DNA of 64,000 nucleotides, from assembly GCF_036895565.1 (NCBI RefSeq), contig NZ_CP145904.1:1984001-2048000 (forward strand), in the 5' to 3' direction. Position 1 is the first letter of the stretch; each line of letters starts with the position of its first letter. Below the pieces are notes generated by a model, which did not search any database, had not been told where the DNA came from, and saw only the letters and a program-made list of their open reading frames with translations. Source of the stretch: Flavobacterium sp. KS-LB2 (GTDB lineage: Bacteria > Bacteroidota > Bacteroidia > Flavobacteriales > Flavobacteriaceae). Position numbers and translations under genes: made by a program. Positions 35,248 through 44,945 of this stretch are shown here, piece by piece.

Positions 35248-36780
35248 ATGAAAAATTACAACCACACCCTTTTGCTTATTTCGTTCCTTTTACTTTCTTT
35301 TTGGAATGGTAACGCACAAGCAATGGCAACAAATCCAAAAAATGAATTTAGAGCCGTTTGGATTGCTACCGTGGTAAATATTGACTGGCCCAAAACCAGT
35401 ACGGATAATGTAGCCAAACAAAAAGCAGATTATATTGAGATTTTAGACACGTATAAAAAACTAAATTATAATGCCGTAATCGTTCAGATTCGAAGTGTCG
35501 GCGATGCTTTTTATCCAACAAAATTAGCGCCTTGGTCCCGTTTTTTGACTGGAAAAGAAGGACAAGCTCCAAAACCCTATTTTGACACATTGGCTTGGAT
35601 GATTGCTGAAACTCATGCTCGTGGATTTGAATTTCACGCCTGGTTAAATCCATATCGCGCTACAATGGATTACAATACCGCACTATTAAGTCCGGAACAC
35701 GATTATTTCAAACATCCGGACTGGATGATAAAATACGGTGGAAAATATTATTACAATCCCGCATTACCGGAAGTTCAAAAACATTTATTGACCGTTGTGG
35801 AAGAAGTAGTTCAAAATTATGACATTGATGCCATACATTTTGACGACTATTTTTATCCGTACAGAATAAAAGGAGAAGTATTTAACGATACCGATTCTTT
35901 CAAAAAATATGGAAACGGAATGAGTATAGAAGATTGGAGACGTTCGAATGTGAATACTTTTGTGAAAGATGTTTCAGTTTCTATTAAAAACATCAAACCA
36001 TGGGTACAATTTGGTATCAGCCCCTTTGGAGTTTGGAGAAATAAATCAGTAGATCCAAAAGGTTCAGAAACAGAGGCCGGACAAACAAATTACGATGATT
36101 TATTCGCTGATCCGTTGGCTTGGATGGAAAACAAATGGATTGATTACCTTGTTCCGCAATTGTATTGGAGCATGGATCACCCTAAAGCTTCGTATTCAAA
36201 ATTATTGCGTTGGTGGTCTGAAAACTCAACGAATACCGCAATTTATATTGGAAACGGAACCTATAAAATCAACACCGATTCTGATAAAAGATGGAATAAT
36301 CCTAATGAAATTCCGAATCAAATTGACATTACTAGATCGTACAAAAACGTTCAGGGAAATGCGTTTTTTAGTGCCAAATCATTTCTGAACAAAAATCAAA
36401 GTGTGACTAAATTACTAACAGAAAACCAATACAAATACCCTGCTCTGCCTACAGTAGTTCCTGGTTCTGTAAAAAAAATGGCTATAGTACCTACCGCAAA
36501 TAATATAGTGCTAGATCCTATTTCGTCACGATTTAATGTTACGTATCCTTTGTACAGTAAAGTGCGTTATGTGATGGTTTATGGAGCCAAATCCAATTCA
36601 AAAATTGATGTGAACGATCCAAGTCAAATTCTTGATAAAATAGCCTTCAAAGAAAATATTGATACTGTTGAAGTAGTCATTCCAACGTATAAATTAGACA
36701 AAAATACAACCTGCGCCATTACATTCATTGATTTTTATGGTAATGAAAGTGACCCAACTTTAGTGAACTTTACGCTATAA
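35248..36780 (+). CDS. GHL10-family glycoside hydrolase (YddW/DigH-like)
   Basis: A signal peptide (to about residue 26) is followed by a TIM-barrel GHL10 domain at 30-360. Its start is FRAVWIATVVNIDWP, with FEFHAWLNPYR, AIHFDDYFYPYR and FGISPFGVWRN. The C-terminal ~100 residues are a beta-sandwich. E. coli DigH (YddW) of this family cleaves peptidoglycan strands lacking stem peptides. The next gene is an AmpG-like permease and the one after is NagZ-like, so a role in wall turnover is consistent. Confidence 0.88.
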   Translation: MKNYNHTLLLISFLLLSFWNGNAQAMATNPKNEFRAVWIATVVNIDWPKTSTDNVAKQKADYIEILDTYKKLNYNAVIVQIRSVGDAFYPTKLAPWSRFLTGKEGQAPKPYFDTLAWMIAETHARGFEFHAWLNPYRATMDYNTALLSPEHDYFKHPDWMIKYGGKYYYNPALPEVQKHLLTVVEEVVQNYDIDAIHFDDYFYPYRIKGEVFNDTDSFKKYGNGMSIEDWRRSNVNTFVKDVSVSIKNIKPWVQFGISPFGVWRNKSVDPKGSETEAGQTNYDDLFADPLAWMENKWIDYLVPQLYWSMDHPKASYSKLLRWWSENSTNTAIYIGNGTYKINTDSDKRWNNPNEIPNQIDITRSYKNVQGNAFFSAKSFLNKNQSVTKLLTENQYKYPALPTVVPGSVKKMAIVPTANNIVLDPISSRFNVTYPLYSKVRYVMVYGAKSNSKIDVNDPSQILDKIAFKENIDTVEVVIPTYKLDKNTTCAITFIDFYGNESDPTLVNFTL

Positions 36781-36806
36781 AAATTAACCGAATATAAACG
36801 CTACAA

Positions 36807-38075
36807 ATGAAAACAGACAATAGACCTTGGTATTGGATTCCCGTTTTAAACTTTGCTTCCGGATTGCCTTATGCCATAATTATTTCGGTATCGGTGATTA
36901 TGTATAAAAACCTCGGAATCAATAATGAGGATATTGGGATTTATACCAGTTTACTGTATTTACCTTGGGTAATTAAACCGTTATGGAGTCCGTTTATTGA
37001 TTTGTATTCAACCAAAAGAAAATGGTTTTTGAGTATGCAATTGATGATTTCTGTTGCTTTTTTGATTGTAGGTTTAACGATTCCTTTGAGCAATTTTTTC
37101 GTTATTAGTTTAGCTGTTTTTTGGGTTGCCGCATTTGCATCAGCCTCCAATGATGTTGCCAGTGATGGATTCTATTTATTGGCTTTAGAAAAAGATCAGC
37201 AATCCTTTTTCCTTGGAATCAGAAGTACATTTTACAGACTTTCCATGCTTACCGGAAACGGATTAATAGTGGTTATTGCCGGTTATTTGGAACAAGAATA
37301 TGGCGATAAACAAAAAGCTTGGTCGTATACGATGGTAGTTGTAGGATTAATTATGACGGTAATTACCATTTATAATTATTTTTCGACTCCAAAAATGGAA
37401 GCAAAAATCGTAGAAACAAAAACAGAATCAACTTCCAATAAGAGCTTCGGAGTCGTTTTTGCCACTTTCTTTCAAAAGAAACAAATTGGTTTGGTTTTGG
37501 CTTTTATTCTATTATTTCGATTAGGAGAATCGCAACTGTTAAAAATGTTAACTCCTTTTTTAATAGACCCCATAACTGCTGGCGGAATGGGCTTAACCAC
37601 ACAAGATGTAGGTGTGATTTACGGAACATTCGGCGTACTTTCACTTACCATTGGTGGTATTTTAGGTGGTATTGTAATTTCTAGAGATGGTTTAGGAAAA
37701 TGGATGCTACCTATGATTTTAGCGATGCACGTACCCATAATAGGATTCATTTTACTGTCACATTTTCATCCTAGTTCCGTTTTCTATATTTATGCAACTG
37801 TAATCGCGGAACAATTTGGTTATGGATTTGGTTTTGCGGCTTTCATGATGTACTTAATTTATGTGGCCGATGGCGAATCAAAAACCTCCCACTACTCTAT
37901 TGCAACAGGTTTTATGGCACTAGGAATGATGCTGCCCGGAATGTTGAGCGGATACATACAAGAATACTTGGGATACGGAAATTTCTTTATTTGGGTATTT
38001 TTAGCAACCATCCCCGGTTTGATATTGTCGAGATTTTTACTATTTCCAAAAGATTTTGGGAAGAAAACAACCTAA
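36807..38075 (+). CDS. ampG: AmpG-like muropeptide permease (MFS)
   Basis: A 422-residue MFS protein of the PAT/AmpG type with 12 helices. It has the early RPWYWIPVLNFASGLPYAII, YLPWVIKPLWSPFID and ASNDVASDGFYLLAL blocks. AmpG imports GlcNAc-anhydroMurNAc peptides for wall recycling. It starts 26 nt after the GHL10 gene and lies upstream of a NagZ-like gene. It is a little shorter than E. coli AmpG (491), lacking its extra C-terminal helices. Confidence 0.85.
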   Translation: MKTDNRPWYWIPVLNFASGLPYAIIISVSVIMYKNLGINNEDIGIYTSLLYLPWVIKPLWSPFIDLYSTKRKWFLSMQLMISVAFLIVGLTIPLSNFFVISLAVFWVAAFASASNDVASDGFYLLALEKDQQSFFLGIRSTFYRLSMLTGNGLIVVIAGYLEQEYGDKQKAWSYTMVVVGLIMTVITIYNYFSTPKMEAKIVETKTESTSNKSFGVVFATFFQKKQIGLVLAFILLFRLGESQLLKMLTPFLIDPITAGGMGLTTQDVGVIYGTFGVLSLTIGGILGGIVISRDGLGKWMLPMILAMHVPIIGFILLSHFHPSSVFYIYATVIAEQFGYGFGFAAFMMYLIYVADGESKTSHYSIATGFMALGMMLPGMLSGYIQEYLGYGNFFIWVFLATIPGLILSRFLLFPKDFGKKTT

Positions 38076-38092
38076 AAACGTTAATAAGGAAT

Positions 38093-38165
38093 AAAGCAAA
38101 ATTTAACCGCCGATTCGCAAATTATTTTAAAAAAATTATAATCTGCGCATCTGTGATAAAAATTA
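38093..38165. repeat. Copy of the ATTCGCAGATT intergenic repeat
   Basis: AAAGCAAAATTTAACCGCCG then ATTCGCAAATT and ATCTGCGCATCTGTGAT, the same order as the cluster at 17500-17580. Confidence 0.5.
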
Positions 38166-38200
38166 TTCCAAGCTTTATTTGATACTAGTAAACTAATAAA

Positions 38201-39811
38201 ATGACATTAGAACAAAAAATAGGACAATTTTTCTTTCCAGCAGTTTTCATAAATGATACCGAAGAAAATATTCAGGCTATAGAACGATTGATTAGAGATT
38301 ACAATATAGGTGGATTGACTTTTTTTCATAGTCGGGCAAGTGCAGCAACAAACTATGAAACAAAAAAAAGAATTATTTTAAACGACGATAGTTTTCAACG
38401 TTTAAAGGAACTCATCATCAGGTATCAAAATTGTGCTACGACTCCGTTATTAATGAGTATTGATGCCGAATGGGGATTAGCCATGCGCGTCGAAAAAACA
38501 CCTCAATATCCATATGCCATAACACTTGGCGCTTTGCCTCACAGTGAGAAACAGCTGGTTTACGAAGTGGGGAAACAAATAGGTTTAGACTTAAAATCCG
38601 TTGGAATCCATTATAATTTAGCCCCGTTGGCGGACCTGAATAACAATCCTAATAATCCTGTAATTGGTTATCGCTCTTTTGGTGAAAACAAAGAAAAAGT
38701 GAGTGATTTTGCTCTGGAATATCTCAGAGGAATGAATGATGTTGGGATTTTGGGCTGTCTAAAACATTTTCCCGGACACGGTAATACCAACGTAGATTCG
38801 CATTTAGGATTACCCGTTTTACAAGAAACTCTCGAAGAATTATTATCCAACGAATTGTATCCATTTATAAAAGGAATCGCTAATAACGTTGATTCAATTA
38901 TGATTGGTCATTTGGCCGTTCCCGCTTTAAATGAAGGAAAAGACACTTCGGCTACTTTATCAAAATCAGTAATCGAAACCCTTTTGCGCGAGCAGTTGGG
39001 ATATGATGGATTAGTTATATCCGATGCTTTGAATATGCACAGTGTTTCAAAATTGTATGATAAAAAAGGGCAACTCGAATGGGAAGCTTTCAATGCCGGA
39101 AATGATGTGTTATGCTTTGCCGAAAATGTTCCCGAAGGCATTCAAGAAATCCTAAAAAATGCTACTCCGGAGCGAATTGAAGCTAGTTTTCAACGCATTT
39201 GGAAATGCAAACAAAAAGCAGGAATTTTGGATGGAAAACTAAGTTTGCCAAACCTTTCTAAAAGTGATTTTGATTTTGAAACCACTTCAAAATTAAACCT
39301 GAAAATTGCTCAAAACTCCCTTACAAAAATAAAAGACAATCACAATACTTTGACTGTTTTTGATGCTAAAAACAGAGAAGATCTCGCCAAAGTCAGCATT
39401 TATAAAAATACCGACACTGTGTTTTTTAAAAGCTTGAAAAACGCTTTGCCTTCCCCAGAATTTAGTTATGAAACTGGAGGTGAATCCGTTTTGAAGGAAT
39501 TAGAAACAAATTTAAATAGGTTTGACACGCTGGTTATTTCTTTATTTGTTCCAAAGGCAAAACCTTTAAATAATTTTGAAATTGAAGATACAGTACTTCA
39601 GTTTTTAGGTAATTTGTTTGCCACCAAAAAATGTGTTTTGTATGTTTTTGGGAATCCGTATGCACTACAAGTCATCCCAAATCTTGACCAAGCACAAGGA
39701 ATTATGCAAGTTTATCAAGATTTTCCAGAATTTCAAGAAGCTGCCGCAAAGCAACTTATAGAAAATTTACAAAGCAAAGGAACTCTGCCTGTGACAATTA
39801 ACATCATATAA
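38201..39811 (+). CDS. nagZ: Glycoside hydrolase family 3, NagZ-like beta-N-acetylglucosaminidase
   Basis: Cytoplasmic GH3 enzyme releasing GlcNAc from anhydromuropeptides. The GH3 barrel (residues 1-335) has the NagZ dyad motif KHFPGHGNTNVDSH and the nucleophile region GLVISDALNMHSV (Asp). No signal peptide is visible, fitting a cytosolic recycling role. Residues 340-536 form an extra C-terminal domain absent from the 341-residue E. coli NagZ but usual in Bacteroidota. It follows ampG after a repeat-containing spacer of 125 nt. Confidence 0.88.
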   Translation: MTLEQKIGQFFFPAVFINDTEENIQAIERLIRDYNIGGLTFFHSRASAATNYETKKRIILNDDSFQRLKELIIRYQNCATTPLLMSIDAEWGLAMRVEKTPQYPYAITLGALPHSEKQLVYEVGKQIGLDLKSVGIHYNLAPLADLNNNPNNPVIGYRSFGENKEKVSDFALEYLRGMNDVGILGCLKHFPGHGNTNVDSHLGLPVLQETLEELLSNELYPFIKGIANNVDSIMIGHLAVPALNEGKDTSATLSKSVIETLLREQLGYDGLVISDALNMHSVSKLYDKKGQLEWEAFNAGNDVLCFAENVPEGIQEILKNATPERIEASFQRIWKCKQKAGILDGKLSLPNLSKSDFDFETTSKLNLKIAQNSLTKIKDNHNTLTVFDAKNREDLAKVSIYKNTDTVFFKSLKNALPSPEFSYETGGESVLKELETNLNRFDTLVISLFVPKAKPLNNFEIEDTVLQFLGNLFATKKCVLYVFGNPYALQVIPNLDQAQGIMQVYQDFPEFQEAAAKQLIENLQSKGTLPVTINII

Positions 39812-39910
39812 TTAATAGTTTAAATTTCTCAAAAATTACAGTATAGCAATTCCCTATTTTGAAATAAATTTTTATAATCATTTGGTATTTTATTTTATTT
39901 TTAGACTAAC

Positions 39911-39918
39911 TACTTTTG
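39911..39918 (+). promoter_or_regulatory. -7 promoter element TAnnTTTG
   Basis: TACTTTTG, 34 nt before the peroxiredoxin ATG. Confidence 0.55.
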
Positions 39919-39952
39919 CACCGTTAAAAAAAATAACTAAAAAGTAAATAAA

Positions 39953-40591
39953 ATGTCATTAGTAGGTAAAAAATTTCCAAGTATTGCAGTAGACGCTATC
40001 TCTGAAATGGGTGATAATTTAAAAATCAACATTTTCGAAGAAGCTGTAAATAACAACAAAAAAGTACTTTTATTTTGGTATCCAAAAGATTTTACATTCG
40101 TATGTCCAACTGAATTACATGCTTTTCAAGCCGCTTTACCAGAATTCGAAAAAAGAAATACAATCGTTATAGGTGCTTCTTGTGATACTAACGAAGTACA
40201 CTTTGCTTGGTTAAATACACCAAAAAATAACGGTGGAATTGAAGGAGTTACTTACCCAATTCTTGCTGATACTAACAGAAACTTATCTAATATTTTAGGA
40301 ATTCTTGACATCGATTCAACTGAATATTCTGAAGAAACGGATTCTATTATCATTGAAGGTTCTAATGTAACTTTCAGAGCTACTTACCTAATTGATGAAA
40401 CTGGGAAAATTTTCCACGAAAGTGTAAACGATATGCCATTAGGGCGTAACGTAAACGAGTATTTACGTATGGTTGATGCGTACACACACATTCAGGAAAA
40501 AGGAGAAGTTTGCCCTGCTAACTGGGAAGCTGGAAAAGAGGCAATGAGCGCTGACAGAATCAGTACTGCTGAATACTTAAGTTTAAACTAA
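39953..40591 (+). CDS. 2-Cys peroxiredoxin (AhpC/Prx1 type)
   Basis: Reduces hydrogen peroxide and organic hydroperoxides in the cytosol. The peroxidatic site is DFTFVCPTELHAF (Cys51), and the resolving site is GEVCPANWEAG (Cys187). 212 residues, typical AhpC-type length. A thioredoxin-like gene follows after 90 nt and a DUF6952 gene after that. The thioredoxin may be its reductant, since no ahpF is present here. Confidence 0.93.
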   Translation: MSLVGKKFPSIAVDAISEMGDNLKINIFEEAVNNNKKVLLFWYPKDFTFVCPTELHAFQAALPEFEKRNTIVIGASCDTNEVHFAWLNTPKNNGGIEGVTYPILADTNRNLSNILGILDIDSTEYSEETDSIIIEGSNVTFRATYLIDETGKIFHESVNDMPLGRNVNEYLRMVDAYTHIQEKGEVCPANWEAGKEAMSADRISTAEYLSLN

Positions 40592-40680
40592 ATCAATAAC
40601 AATTTCAGTGGCAAAAATCAATTGTAATACTGCCTATTAACTATTGATTTTTGCTTCTGATTTTTTGAAATTTAAAAAAT

Positions 40681-40989
40681 ATGTTAATCGAATTAACCGA
40701 AGACACGTTACAAGATTTAATTACAAAAGACGAAAAAGTAGTGGTTCAATTTTCGGCATCATGGTGCGGAAATTGTAGAATTATGAAGCCAAAATTCAAA
40801 AAATTAGCTACAGAAAACGAAACAATCACTTTTGTTCTTGTTGATGCAGAAAATTTCCCAGAATCCAGAAAATTAGCCAATGTGAGTAATTTACCAACTT
40901 TTGCCACTTTTGTAAATGGTAAACTGGTAAACGAAACACAAACTAACAAGCAAGAAGTGTTGATTGAATTAGTGAACGAAATTGTTTAA
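40681..40989 (+). CDS. Thioredoxin-family protein
   Basis: 102-residue thioredoxin fold with active site SASWCGNCRIMKP (Cys29, Cys32) and the cis-Pro NLPTFATF. The CGNC active site differs from the classic CGPC, which usually shifts redox potential. No signal peptide, so cytosolic. Next to the peroxiredoxin gene it is a plausible electron donor for it. Confidence 0.9.
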   Translation: MLIELTEDTLQDLITKDEKVVVQFSASWCGNCRIMKPKFKKLATENETITFVLVDAENFPESRKLANVSNLPTFATFVNGKLVNETQTNKQEVLIELVNEIV

Positions 40990-40999
40990 TGATTTCTTA

Positions 41000-41090
41000 G
41001 TTTAAAGTTTAAAGTTGCCTGAAATTATACATATAGTTTAATGCAACAGCAGTTCAAAACCTTAAACTTTTTACACCTTAAACTTTAAAC
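41000..41090. repeat. Inverted repeat of the GTTTAAAGTTTAAAG family
   Basis: GTTTAAAGTTTAAAG at 41000-41014 and CCTTAAACTTTAAAC at 41076-41090 can form a 15-bp stem with one mismatch. It lies between the thioredoxin and DUF6952 genes. The 15-mer recurs at 20173. Confidence 0.5.
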
Positions 41091-41100
41091 AAACAAAAAA

Positions 41101-41358
41101 ATGAAATTACCCGTAATTAAGCATTTAACACAATTTATAGAAGAGAATGATGAAGATTACATCATCGAAACAATAGAAGTTCTAGAAGCAATGACTGAGA
41201 TTTCATCCCTAAAAGATGAAGAATTAGATGTCATAGGAGAATTAATTTCGAATATGTACGGCGCTCTGGAAGTAAATAAGTTGGTAAAAACCGGAACGGA
41301 TAAAAAAGAAGCTTTAAACACTTTTATGAAACGTGTTTTGGGTTCTATCGACAAATAA
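41101..41358 (+). CDS. DUF6952 small acidic protein
   Basis: An 85-residue all-helical acidic protein (MKLPVIKHLTQFIEENDEDY...), typically found in Flavobacteriia next to this peroxiredoxin/thioredoxin pair, as here. No catalytic residues are evident. The constant neighbourhood suggests a role in peroxide or thiol homeostasis, but that is inference. It ends at a wobble-containing hairpin. Confidence 0.75.
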   Translation: MKLPVIKHLTQFIEENDEDYIIETIEVLEAMTEISSLKDEELDVIGELISNMYGALEVNKLVKTGTDKKEALNTFMKRVLGSIDK

Positions 41359-41383
41359 AAAGAATTTTTAATTCTGTTTTTCA

Positions 41384-41414
41384 AAAACGTACTCCGCAAC
41401 GGGTGCGTTTTTTT
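41384..41414 (+). terminator. Terminator after DUF6952
   Basis: AACGTACTCCG pairs with CGGGTGCGTT through several G-U pairs, followed by a T-run. Confidence 0.65.
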
Positions 41415-41516
41415 ATGCCGTAAAACAAAAACACATTGAAAACATACAGTTACAATCTTGAGTTTAAATACCAAACTTATCCCGACATTTGAGGACAAAT
41501 TCTTAAATAATTTTCA

Positions 41517-41524
41517 TACTTTTG
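41517..41524 (+). promoter_or_regulatory. -7 promoter element TAnnTTTG
   Basis: TACTTTTG, 23 nt before the tpx ATG. The same octamer precedes the peroxiredoxin gene. Confidence 0.5.
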
Positions 41525-41547
41525 AACCTCATTAAAAAACAAAAACT

Positions 41548-42045
41548 ATGGCTACAATAACATTAGGAGGAAATCCAATCCAAACCTCAGGAGAATTACC
41601 AATAGTAGGAACTAAAATAGGTGATTTTAAATTAGTTAAAACAGATCTTTCACACGCTTCATTAGCAGACTTTGCTGGAAAAAAATTAGTGTTGAATATT
41701 TTCCCTAGTATCGATACTGGAACTTGTGCTGCATCAGTTAGAAAATTTAACGAAAGTGCAAGCGCTTTAGAAAATACTACAGTTCTATGTATTTCAAGAG
41801 ATTTGCCATTTGCTCAAAAACGTTTTTGTGGTGCTGAAGGGCTTGATAATGTTGTTAACTTATCTGATTTCACAGAGGGAAGTTTTGGTAAAACAAATGG
41901 TTTAGAAATTACTGACGGACCATTGGCTGGATTGCATTCAAGAGTTATTATTGTTGTTGATGAAAACGGTACAATTACACATACAGAACAAGTTGCTGAA
42001 ATTGCAGATGAGCCTAACTACGAAGCTGCATTAGCGGTACTTTAA
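41548..42045 (+). CDS. tpx: Thiol peroxidase
   Basis: Atypical 2-Cys peroxiredoxin of the Tpx group reducing hydroperoxides with thioredoxin. The peroxidatic Cys60 is in SIDTGTCAASVRKFN and the resolving Cys94 in KRFCGAEGL, with the Tpx N-terminus ITLGGNPIQTSGELP. Full length at 165 residues. It lies 8 nt before a dgkA-like gene, so read-through is likely. Confidence 0.95.
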   Translation: MATITLGGNPIQTSGELPIVGTKIGDFKLVKTDLSHASLADFAGKKLVLNIFPSIDTGTCAASVRKFNESASALENTTVLCISRDLPFAQKRFCGAEGLDNVVNLSDFTEGSFGKTNGLEITDGPLAGLHSRVIIVVDENGTITHTEQVAEIADEPNYEAALAVL

Positions 42046-42052
42046 TATCCTC

Positions 42053-42430
42053 TTGATGGAATTTCAAAAAGATAATACTTTCTTTACGGGAAGATTAAAA
42101 AGCGTTTCTTACGCTTTTAAAGGTGCCGTAAAATTAATTACTACAGAACACAGCATAATGGTACAATTTTCAATAGGAATATTGATTACCATTGCTGGGT
42201 TTTATTTTGGTATTTCTAAAACTGAATGGCTATTTCAAACTCTAGCCATCGGTTTAGTAATGAGTATTGAAGGTTTAAATACTGCTATTGAGAAAATAGC
42301 CGATTTTATCCACCCTAATTACCATGAAAGAATAGGCTTTATCAAAGATATAGCTGCGGGCGCAGTATTTTTTGCCGCTTTGACAGCAATAGCAATCGGT
42401 TTAATCATATATATCCCAATATTATTTTAG
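42053..42430 (+). CDS. dgkA: Diacylglycerol/undecaprenol kinase family protein
   Basis: Small membrane kinase of 125 residues with three helices and the DgkA signature EGLNTAIEKIADF followed by KDIAAGAVFFAAL. It phosphorylates diacylglycerol or undecaprenol. In Gram-negatives it usually recycles diacylglycerol from osmoprotectant synthesis, while in many others the substrate is undecaprenol. It starts MMEF (either Met possible) and is followed 18 nt later by ftsK. Confidence 0.88.
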   Translation: MMEFQKDNTFFTGRLKSVSYAFKGAVKLITTEHSIMVQFSIGILITIAGFYFGISKTEWLFQTLAIGLVMSIEGLNTAIEKIADFIHPNYHERIGFIKDIAAGAVFFAALTAIAIGLIIYIPILF

Positions 42431-42448
42431 ATATTATTTTAATCAAGA

Positions 42449-44896
42449 ATGGCAAAAATAAAAAAAACAACTCCTTTAGATACAAAAAAAGATACTAAAG
42501 ATTTGGGAAATAATCCATTAAAACTAACCAAACAACATAAAATTGTTTTTGGATCTCTTTTGGTATTATTTTCTATTGCGCTATTGTTTGCATTTATTTC
42601 CTTTTTCATTTATGGGCAACAAGATCAAAGTGCTGTTGAAGAATTATCAAACAGAGCTGAAATAGTTCATAATTGGCTCGGTAAATTTGGCGCTTTTTTA
42701 GCTGACTTACTCATCTACAAAGGTTTTGGAATAGCTGCCTTTATATTTGTACGTTTATTTTTCCTTACTGGACTCTATATGATTCTTGGTATTGCTTTGG
42801 CCAAACTAAAAAATATTTGGTTTTGGGATTTATTCGTGATTATTGTCTTAGCTGTTTTATTTGGTTTTTTTGCTACTTCAGTACCTGAATTAGGAGGAAC
42901 TATAGGATATGAAATGAATTTATTCTTGCAAGATTACATTGGAAAAACAGGAACATTGCTAATTTTGCTCTTTGGATTAATCATTTATATCATTTTCAAA
43001 ATCAAGCTTTCTCCTGAAAGTATTCAATCCTTTTTTGATACTACCAAAAAAGAAATAGCAGTAAGTCCAATCACAAACCCAATAAATAATGACAAAAGTG
43101 GTTATAATTTAGAAGAATTTGCTGTTGTAGAAGACGAATTAGACGACATTCATTTAAAAACAAATGGTTCTCAATTCGAAATCAACAAGGAGGCCTTGAA
43201 ACCAACTATCAGTAATTCATCGGATATCAACAGAGATCCCGTTGCAAAACCACTTGCTATGCAAGTTACACCAGTTGCAATTCCAGAAGTTATTTCGAAT
43301 GCTGACGAATCTTTTGTAATAGAATCGGCTCCGGAAGAAGATATTATAGAGGAAAATCTAGCGTCTCGATTGGTTGCTGATTTTGGATTATTTGATCCAA
43401 CTTTGGATTTGTCCAATTATAAATTCCCAACAATTGATTTATTAAAAGAATATTCAACTGGTGGAATTACGATAAATCAGGAAGAATTAGAAGAAAACAA
43501 AAACCGAATTGTAGATACGCTTCGCAATTACAAAATAGAAATTGCACAAATAAAAGCAACTGTTGGACCATCGGTTACGTTATATGAAATTGTGCCAGAA
43601 GCGGGAATTCGTATTTCTAAAATCAAAAGTTTAGAAGATGATATTGCGTTATCACTTTCGGCATTAGGAATTCGTATCATCGCCCCTATTCCTGGAAAAG
43701 GAACGATAGGAATCGAGGTTCCTAACAAAAACCCAACGATGGTTTCGATGAAAAGTGTTATTGGCTCAGCCAAATTTCAGGAAGCCGAAATGGAATTACC
43801 AATCGCTCTTGGAAAAACAATTTCGAACGAAACATTTGTCGTGGATTTAGCCAAAATGCCTCACTTATTGATGGCGGGAGCTACCGGACAAGGAAAATCT
43901 GTTGGTTTGAATGCTGTTCTGACTTCGCTTTTGTACAAAAAACATCCTGCTGAAGTTAAGTTTGTTTTGGTCGATCCTAAAAAAGTAGAACTCACACTTT
44001 TTAATAAAATAGAAAGACATTATTTAGCGAAACTTCCTGATATGGATGACGCTATTATTACGGACAATGCAAAAGTGGTGAATACTTTGAATTCGCTTTG
44101 TGTGGAAATGGACAACCGTTATTCTTTATTGAAAGATGCGATGGTGCGTAACATCAAAGAATACAACGATAAATTTAAAGCTCGAAAATTAAATCCTGAG
44201 AACGGACACCGGTTTTTACCTTACATTGTTCTTGTAGTGGATGAGTTTGCCGATTTGATTATGACTGCTGGTAAAGAAGTAGAAGTTCCCATTGCGCGTT
44301 TAGCACAATTGGCTCGAGCCATTGGAATTCACTTAATCATAGCGACTCAAAGACCATCGGTAAATGTAATTACAGGTTTAATAAAAGCCAATTTCCCAGC
44401 GAGAATTGCATTTAGAGTAACCTCAAAAATTGATTCTAGAACGATTCTAGATACTCAAGGTGCAGATCAACTGATAGGACGAGGTGATATGCTGTACACA
44501 AACGGAAATGATGTAGTGCGCGTACAATGTGCCTTTATCGATACTCCTGAAGTAGAAAAAATTACAGATTTTATTGGTTCCCAAAAAGCGTATGCAACTG
44601 CTTATTTACTTCCTGAGTTCGTTGGGGAGGAAAGTGGCATTAATCTTGATATGGATATCTCCGATAGAGATACTTTGTTTAGAGAAGCAGCCGAAATCAT
44701 TGTGAATGCACAACAAGGCTCCGCTTCATTGCTACAAAGAAAACTAAAATTAGGCTACAACAGAGCAGGCCGATTGATTGATCAACTCGAAGCTGCAGGA
44801 ATTGTTGGCCCTTTTGAAGGAAGTAAAGCACGTAGCGTAAACATTCTGGACATGAGTTCTCTTGATCAATTTTTCAACAATGAACAAAACAATTAA
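42449..44896 (+). CDS. ftsK: DNA translocase FtsK/SpoIIIE
   Basis: Septal DNA pump that clears chromosome from the division plane and activates XerCD at dif. Four N-terminal membrane helices (residues 30-190) precede a short acidic linker (about 200-330). The motor has Walker A GATGQGKSVGLN and Walker B IVLVVDEFADLI, with IATQRPSVNVITG downstream. The gamma winged helix (KLKLGYNRAGRLIDQLEAAG) is at the C-terminus. The linker is much shorter than in E. coli, as usual in Bacteroidota. lolA follows, with overlapping candidate start codons. Confidence 0.95.
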   Translation: MAKIKKTTPLDTKKDTKDLGNNPLKLTKQHKIVFGSLLVLFSIALLFAFISFFIYGQQDQSAVEELSNRAEIVHNWLGKFGAFLADLLIYKGFGIAAFIFVRLFFLTGLYMILGIALAKLKNIWFWDLFVIIVLAVLFGFFATSVPELGGTIGYEMNLFLQDYIGKTGTLLILLFGLIIYIIFKIKLSPESIQSFFDTTKKEIAVSPITNPINNDKSGYNLEEFAVVEDELDDIHLKTNGSQFEINKEALKPTISNSSDINRDPVAKPLAMQVTPVAIPEVISNADESFVIESAPEEDIIEENLASRLVADFGLFDPTLDLSNYKFPTIDLLKEYSTGGITINQEELEENKNRIVDTLRNYKIEIAQIKATVGPSVTLYEIVPEAGIRISKIKSLEDDIALSLSALGIRIIAPIPGKGTIGIEVPNKNPTMVSMKSVIGSAKFQEAEMELPIALGKTISNETFVVDLAKMPHLLMAGATGQGKSVGLNAVLTSLLYKKHPAEVKFVLVDPKKVELTLFNKIERHYLAKLPDMDDAIITDNAKVVNTLNSLCVEMDNRYSLLKDAMVRNIKEYNDKFKARKLNPENGHRFLPYIVLVVDEFADLIMTAGKEVEVPIARLAQLARAIGIHLIIATQRPSVNVITGLIKANFPARIAFRVTSKIDSRTILDTQGADQLIGRGDMLYTNGNDVVRVQCAFIDTPEVEKITDFIGSQKAYATAYLLPEFVGEESGINLDMDISDRDTLFREAAEIIVNAQQGSASLLQRKLKLGYNRAGRLIDQLEAAGIVGPFEGSKARSVNILDMSSLDQFFNNEQNN

Positions 44897-44945
44897 TACC
44901 ATGAAATCAAAAATTCAAGAATCTAAAAAAAATAATATCGAAAGT

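Noticed and set aside
41548..42430. Functional link between Tpx and DgkA
   Set aside because: The genes are 8 nt apart, but no shared pathway is evident. Simple co-transcription is enough to explain it.
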